This document shows, in pieces, positions 60,130-64,000 of a stretch of DNA of 64,000 nt (positions are counted from its first letter, which is position 1; every line of letters starts with the position of its first letter). The stretch lies in NCBI RefSeq assembly GCF_014194975.1, contig NZ_JACIAY010000017.1, positions 1 to 64,000 of the forward strand, read 5' to 3'. The translations under genes were made by a program, and so were the position numbers. The notes below the pieces were generated by a model that made no database searches, was not told where the DNA came from, and saw only the letters and a program-made list of their open reading frames with translations. The DNA is from Sphingomonas sp. BK580 (GTDB taxonomy: Bacteria; Pseudomonadota; Alphaproteobacteria; Sphingomonadales; Sphingomonadaceae).

Positions 60130-61493
60130 CGCGCCAACGCCGCGTAGAAGGCGCGGTGGATCGTCTCCGGAGCGGTGCGGGCACGGCCGAGCGCCACCCG
60201 GGCCGCCGCGATCAGGAAACGCTCGGGGAGGACTCCTGTGGAGTCGCCGAGCTCCAGCCGGGTCGCGGCCTCCCGCACGAGCGCCGCGTGCTTGGGCTCG
60301 AAGCAGACGACCTCGGCCAGCGACCTTCCGCCGTACTCGGCGCAGCGCGAGAACACGACCGTGTCGAGCACGGCGTCGATCTGGCGCGGCAGCTCGGCCC
60401 GTACCCACGCCGGCACCGCCGCCCAGACCGACGGCGGGTAGAGCGCGTCCCAGGCGCGGCGGAACGCCGCGGCATCGTCCTCGAAGCCGATGCGCTCGAG
60501 CAGACGGATGTTGAGCGGGACGCGGATCACCGGCGTCGGATGCACCGCCTCGTCGTCCCAGCAGGCGGTCTGCTCCCGCGAGCGTCCCACCACGTCCATC
60601 AGCGATCCGACGTAGGCCGGCCCGATCAGCAGCGTGCCGGCCAAGTCCGCGTAGGTCTCCTTGTGCCAGCGCCGCCACACCGCGCCCTGGCGCTCCTCGA
60701 GGCCCGCGGCGGCGAAGCCCGCGCCGATGCGCTCGGGCAGCACTTCCCAGAGGCCGAGATCGGCCTGGATGTTGTGCGCGACCTCGTGCGGCACCGCGCC
60801 GAGCGACCATGGATTGATCAGGCGATGGCGTGGCACCTTCACGAGCGGGAAGGGATTGGCCTGGCGCCCGAGCACACCCAGCCTGACGCCGCGACGAAAG
60901 GTGGCGGGACCGAAGCCCGTCTCGGAATAGGCGAAGGGGGCGGGCGACGGGATCGGACGGGCCACGCCGAGCCCGAGCCACACCGCCTGATAGCAGTCGA
61001 GCGCGATGCGATCGATCGCGCCCAGCCAGGACGCCAGACGGCCGCGGCGCTGGCCGAAGAGGTTCACGTAGAACTCCCAGACCTTCTCGGTCTCGCCGGC
61101 GAGGGCGTGGCAGCGCTCCTTGAGCGTCAGCAGCCGGGCAAGGCCCTCGTCGCCGCGGGACGACAGATCCCCGGCCACCGCGGCGAGGCGCCGCTCTTCG
61201 CGCTCCTGCCCGCGCGCGAGCTGCGCCAACAGCGCGTTCACCGCGCGGACGTGCGCCGGGCCGGGCGCCGCCGGCCCGCTGCCGAACTGATCCTCCGCGA
61301 ACGACAGCATCGAGGTCGCGTAGCGGCGCGCGTTCACCGCCGTGCGGTAGGCGAAGAAGGGCAGCGCGCCCTGCCCCTGCCTTTGGCCCTGCCCCTCGTC
61401 TCTGCCCGACGAGGTCGGCTCGGCCCCGACCGTGCGGTCCTCGCGTCGGACCGGCACGGCATCGAGCTGATCGAGCAGCGCCAGCGCGTTCAT
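60123..61493 (-). CDS. Putative zincin metallopeptidase of the unknown cassette
   Basis: A 456-residue protein with the zinc-binding pattern HEVAH (residues 236-240, in SLGAVPHEVAHNIQADLG) and, 38 residues later, WHKETYADLAG. There Glu 279 could be the third ligand, as in gluzincin-type peptidases. The N-terminus has a Gln/Gly/Arg-rich low-complexity stretch (GRDEGQGQRQGQG). No signal peptide is seen. The remaining sequence is unlike peptidase families I can name. It overlaps both neighbours by a few bases, so it is translationally coupled. Peptidase activity is inferred from the motif. Confidence 0.7.
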   Translation of the reverse strand: MNALALLDQLDAVPVRREDRTVGAEPTSSGRDEGQGQRQGQGALPFFAYRTAVNARRYATSMLSFAEDQFGSGPAAPGPAHVRAVNALLAQLARGQEREERRLAAVAGDLSSRGDEGLARLLTLKERCHALAGETEKVWEFYVNLFGQRRGRLASWLGAIDRIALDCYQAVWLGLGVARPIPSPAPFAYSETGFGPATFRRGVRLGVLGRQANPFPLVKVPRHRLINPWSLGAVPHEVAHNIQADLGLWEVLPERIGAGFAAAGLEERQGAVWRRWHKETYADLAGTLLIGPAYVGSLMDVVGRSREQTACWDDEAVHPTPVIRVPLNIRLLERIGFEDDAAAFRRAWDALYPPSVWAAVPAWVRAELPRQIDAVLDTVVFSRCAEYGGRSLAEVVCFEPKHAALVREAATRLELGDSTGVLPERFLIAAARVALGRARTAPETIHRAFYAALARC

Positions 61494-62542
61494 CGCGCAG
61501 CTCCGGCGGCCCGAGCGGTCGTGGAGGCGCCACGCGCGGCGTCGGCCCGGGCGCGCTGGGAGAGCTCTGCGAGCCGCGATCGAAGCCTGTGGTGCACCGC
61601 CACCGACATGGGCCCGATCGCGGCGGGTGGGATGACCGGGAGCCGGGCCGCGGCCTGGGCGATCGCCGCGGCGATGATGGCGCCCATCGCGGCGCTACCG
61701 CCGCCTGCGCGATCGGTCGCGGCCAGCCGCGCCAGATCCGTCGCGAAGCCATTCGCCGCCATCGCCGCGAACGTCGCGCGCGTCCTGGCGGCATCGAGCT
61801 CCGGGCGCCGTCTGACGAGCTCGGCGAACCGGGAAGGATCCACGACGCGGTCGAGCGCCTCCGCGAAGGCCGGCGCGCTCGCCGCAGCCACCGCGCGTCC
61901 GGCCGCGGGCTGTCCGCCGTGCGGCCCGCCGTCGGTCGCCGGAGCGATGAGCTCGTCGAGGGCCTCGAGCTCGCGGGATCCGCCGCCCCGCCTGACAGAT
62001 GGGTCGCCGCCCGGGCCGAGGCCGCGGAGGGTCGGCGTGCTCGAGCGCCACGTGCCCAGGCCGGGCTGCGTCGGCGTGCGCGAACGCCACGTGCCCAGGC
62101 CGGGCCGCGTCGGCGTGCGCGAGGGCATTCCCGGCGCGGCGCCGGCGGCCGGTGGCGGCGGCAGCGTCTTCGCCACCGAGTCGCGCGCCGTCCAGCCTCG
62201 CGCGCCGTGCGGGTTTATCACCGCGCCGGCCGCGAGCGGCCGATCGCGGGGGATCGCCGGCAGGCGCTTGAGCTGACCGGCCGCCTGGTTCACCGCGCGC
62301 ATCAGTCCGTACAGCCTGTCGCGCAGGGGAGCGCTCACCGTCGTCAGATCGATCGCGCCCAGCGCTGCCTGGTAGTTGCGGATGTTGTTCTGCGAGATCT
62401 CGACCGCCGTTCGCACGGCGCTCGCCTGCTGCTGTGACGCGACCTGCGCGATGCGGCTCGGAAGGCTGGCGATCGTGTCGAGCACCAGCGGCAGATGTCC
62501 GCCGATCCGCTCCAGTTCGCCGCGAACGATGCTGTCCTGCAT
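61490..62542 (-). CDS. Hypothetical protein with 13-residue tandem repeats, unknown cassette
   Basis: A 350-residue protein. A helical N-terminus (SIVRGELERIGGHLPLVLDT, NNIRNYQAALGAIDL) is followed by a Pro-rich linker with three tandem 13-residue repeats (SRTPTRPGLGTWR, SRTPTQPGLGTWR and a degraded third, residues 141-179) and an Ala-rich helical C-terminal part (AAMGAIIAAAIAQAAARLPV). No signal peptide or known domain is present. The stop overlaps the peptidase start (ATGA). It is probably a structural or adaptor component, which is inference. Confidence 0.7.
   Translation of the reverse strand: MQDSIVRGELERIGGHLPLVLDTIASLPSRIAQVASQQQASAVRTAVEISQNNIRNYQAALGAIDLTTVSAPLRDRLYGLMRAVNQAAGQLKRLPAIPRDRPLAAGAVINPHGARGWTARDSVAKTLPPPPAAGAAPGMPSRTPTRPGLGTWRSRTPTQPGLGTWRSSTPTLRGLGPGGDPSVRRGGGSRELEALDELIAPATDGGPHGGQPAAGRAVAAASAPAFAEALDRVVDPSRFAELVRRRPELDAARTRATFAAMAANGFATDLARLAATDRAGGGSAAMGAIIAAAIAQAAARLPVIPPAAIGPMSVAVHHRLRSRLAELSQRARADAARGASTTARAAGAAR
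62006..62122 (-). repeat. 39-bp tandem repeat inside the 350-residue gene
   Basis: Two close copies and one diverged copy of a 39-base unit encoding the 13-residue SRTPTxPGLGTWR repeat. The first two differ at only a few bases over the 39, so the duplication is fairly recent. Confidence 0.8.
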
Positions 62543-62566
62543 GGCTCATCTCCCTGGTGGCGGCGG

Positions 62567-63499
62567 TCAGCGCTCCGCGCGCGCGATGGCCTTGCGGTCG
62601 AGCGAGCGCTTCTTGGCGGCGTTGCCCGCCAGCGCGCGCGTGATCGCCTGCGGGCTCGAGAGCGTGCGCTGCGCGTGCTTGGCCATCACGCGCGCCGCGA
62701 TGCGCGGTGTCACGGGCTTGCCGCGCCGCGCCTTGTGGGTGAGCGTGGCGACCGTACGGCGCTGGATCGTCGGCAGCGTGCGAACGAGCGCGCGCGCGCG
62801 CGGATCGCGTCGGCTGACGAGCACCCGCGCCACGTCGCCGCTCGCCTTGGAGAGCACCGGCAACACCGCCTTGACCGGCAGCGGCGCGCGCGAGCCGAGA
62901 AAGATCGTGACCTGCGAGCCGAGCGACTGCGCATCCACCGCGCGCCCCCGCGACGCGGCCAGCGCGACCGCCTCGGCGAGCTGATCCTCGGTCGCCGGGA
63001 TGTCGGCGCGAGCGTTCATCTCGTCCTCGCTCTCGCCCTCGTCCTCGGCCTCCAGCTGCTGCACGAAGCCGCCCAGCCTGCCGCCGATCGCGGCACCCGC
63101 GGGACCTCCCAGCGCGCCGCCGATCACCGAACCGATCTGCGGTGCGAACTTCTTGGCGAGTGGCGCCACGACCTTCCCGACCTTCTTCGCCGCGCTCCAG
63201 AGCTTGCCGAGGAACTCGTCGCCCTCGAACTCGCCCTCGAACTCGAACTCGCTCTCCCGGTCGTACTCGCCATCGCCGCCGGCCCCCTCGAACTCGCCCA
63301 GGCCGAAGCTCTCGAATTCGAACTCGAACTCACCCGAGCCGTCGAGGGGATCGCGCGCCTCGGCGAACTGGTCGAACCCGTCCCCCTCGCCTTCGTACGA
63401 GCCCGCCTCCGCGGCCATGTAGCCTTCCTGCTCGCCGGCCATGCCGAGATCGAAGTCCTCCGACTCGAACTCATCGAGCGAACGCAATTCGTCGAGCAT
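62567..63499 (-). CDS. Charge-segregated protein with amphipathic and glycine-zipper segment, unknown cassette
   Basis: A 310-residue protein in three parts. Residues 1-95 are extremely acidic and Phe/Gly-rich (SGEFEFEFESFGLGEFEG, SEFEFEGEFEGDEF). Residues 96-146 form a cationic amphipathic stretch (GKLWSAAKKVGKVVAPLAKK) followed by a glycine zipper (IGSVIGGALGGPAGAAIGGR). Residues 165-310 are strongly basic and helical (RRTVATLTHKARRGKPV, NAAKKRSLDRKAIARAER). There is no signal peptide. Such a layout suggests a membrane-active or self-assembling protein held inactive by its acidic part, which is inference. It is the first gene of the cassette, with GGAGAGGCGAG before the ATG. Confidence 0.75.
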   Translation of the reverse strand: MLDELRSLDEFESEDFDLGMAGEQEGYMAAEAGSYEGEGDGFDQFAEARDPLDGSGEFEFEFESFGLGEFEGAGGDGEYDRESEFEFEGEFEGDEFLGKLWSAAKKVGKVVAPLAKKFAPQIGSVIGGALGGPAGAAIGGRLGGFVQQLEAEDEGESEDEMNARADIPATEDQLAEAVALAASRGRAVDAQSLGSQVTIFLGSRAPLPVKAVLPVLSKASGDVARVLVSRRDPRARALVRTLPTIQRRTVATLTHKARRGKPVTPRIAARVMAKHAQRTLSSPQAITRALAGNAAKKRSLDRKAIARAER

Positions 63500-63691
63500 C
63501 TCGCCTCTCCATACTGTTCGTCACCGCAGGGTCGGGCGACGAAGAGATGCTACGAAGACGGGACGACGGCCAAAAGTCGCTTGGGTAGAGTAGCTCATCC
63601 GTGCGATATTCCTCTCGCGGGTCCCAGCACTCACGACACCGGCAGAAGCCGGGCATGTTCCTGACGCCTTGTTAGATCGAGGGAGGACGAC

Positions 63692-64000
63692 ATGCGTGGA
63701 CCAGAGCGCAAGCCGACTGGACGGGAGCGCATCGAAGCGCGGACGGGAGCGCTCCGCTTCTCGACCGCCGACCTGCCGCCGGACGATCGAGTGGCCATGT
63801 GGCGAGACGTCGTCGGGCGCGCCCTGACCGGCTGCGAGCCGGCACCGCTCGTCGGCGAGCAGCTCGCGGTCGACTTCTCGCTCGTCCAAGGCGACGCCAC
63901 CCGCGTCGGCGTCACCCGCCTGTCGAACATCCGGAACCATCGCGACCGCGCCTGCCTGCGCGATCAGGACGACGACCTCATCTTCTTCCTCCAGCTCCGC
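63692..64000 (+). CDS. AraC-family regulator, N-terminal part (cut by window end)
   Basis: The first 103 residues of a regulator. GALRFSTADLPPDDRVAMWR then DVVGRAL matches the N-terminal ligand domain (AraC-binding-like, NimR/FeaR-type) of AraC-family proteins, and DLIFFLQLR at the end is also typical. The DNA-binding domain lies beyond the window. GGGAGG at 63681-63686 is well placed for the ATG at 63692. It is divergent from the unknown cassette, sharing a 192-base intergenic region, and could regulate it. Confidence 0.72.
   Translation, partial: MRGPERKPTGRERIEARTGALRFSTADLPPDDRVAMWRDVVGRALTGCEPAPLVGEQLAVDFSLVQGDATRVGVTRLSNIRNHRDRACLRDQDDDLIFFLQLR

Noticed and set aside
58354..61794. 1146-residue protein on the minus strand
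   Set aside because: Only the part from the ATG at 60129 has proper codon bias. The upstream part is an out-of-frame reading of the HEVAH protein gene.

Overview
The window looks like a chromosomal segment of a sphingomonad-type alphaproteobacterium (Sphingomonas or a close relative). The grounds are very high GC with strong GC3 bias, six large TonB-dependent receptors (TBDRs) in 64 kb, a PEP-CTERM protein with a VPEPATW tail, an HWE-type histidine kinase, a FecI/FecR/FecA-like set and an oxidative galactose pathway (DgoD). I saw no tRNA, rRNA, CRISPR array, insertion sequence or phage gene. The taxonomic call is inference.

Layout. 0-2 kb: the end of an unknown gene, then two 23S rRNA modification genes (rluE-like, rlmJ). 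2.2-5.3 kb: a Mop molybdate-binding protein, a ModE-type DNA-binding domain and a TBDR, a possible molybdate uptake and sensing unit. 5.4-12.2 kb: a YdeI-like protein, a TBDR translationally coupled to a purple acid phosphatase, an aldo/keto reductase and a small secreted protein. 12.3-25.5 kb: a galactoside/hemicellulose locus with a glucuronoyl-esterase-like enzyme, GH36 alpha-galactosidase, TBDR, aldose 1-epimerase, FadR-type regulator, SIS protein, sugar MFS porter, SDR dehydrogenase and galactonate dehydratase. A shared operator-like motif lies in front of its three transcription units. 26-28.6 kb: an orphan HWE kinase, an SMR exporter and a phzF remnant. 29.1-33 kb: a TBDR with alkaline phosphatase PhoA. 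33.1-33.9 kb: a decayed class V aminotransferase. 34-39.5 kb: ECF sigma factor, FecR, a TBDR with an STN domain, and a secreted NPP1/NLP protein. 39.6-42.7 kb: an anchored hypothetical protein, a PEP-CTERM protein and an amidohydrolase.

42.9-47.5 kb: four overlapping genes (PadR regulator, membrane protein, acyltransferase 3, TBDR-like protein with a short plug) behind a promoter that appears to give a leaderless mRNA. 48-53.8 kb: a LuxR-type regulator, then a five-gene unit that resembles the Pseudomonas Fap functional-amyloid operon in order and architecture: an Asn/Ser/Thr/Asp-repeat secreted protein, a small secreted protein sharing its C-terminal motif, a C39 peptidase lipoprotein (FapD-like), an exported protein and a coiled-coil plus beta-barrel protein (FapF-like). 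54-56.7 kb: a GCPII-like M28 peptidase.

56.9-63.5 kb: a compact minus-strand cassette I could not match to a named system. It holds a charge-segregated protein with an amphipathic and glycine-zipper segment, a protein with 13-residue tandem repeats, a putative zinc peptidase (HEVAH), two unknown proteins and a small LuxR-type regulator. A divergent AraC-family gene is cut by the window end. The Fap-like operon and this cassette are the two most interesting regions.
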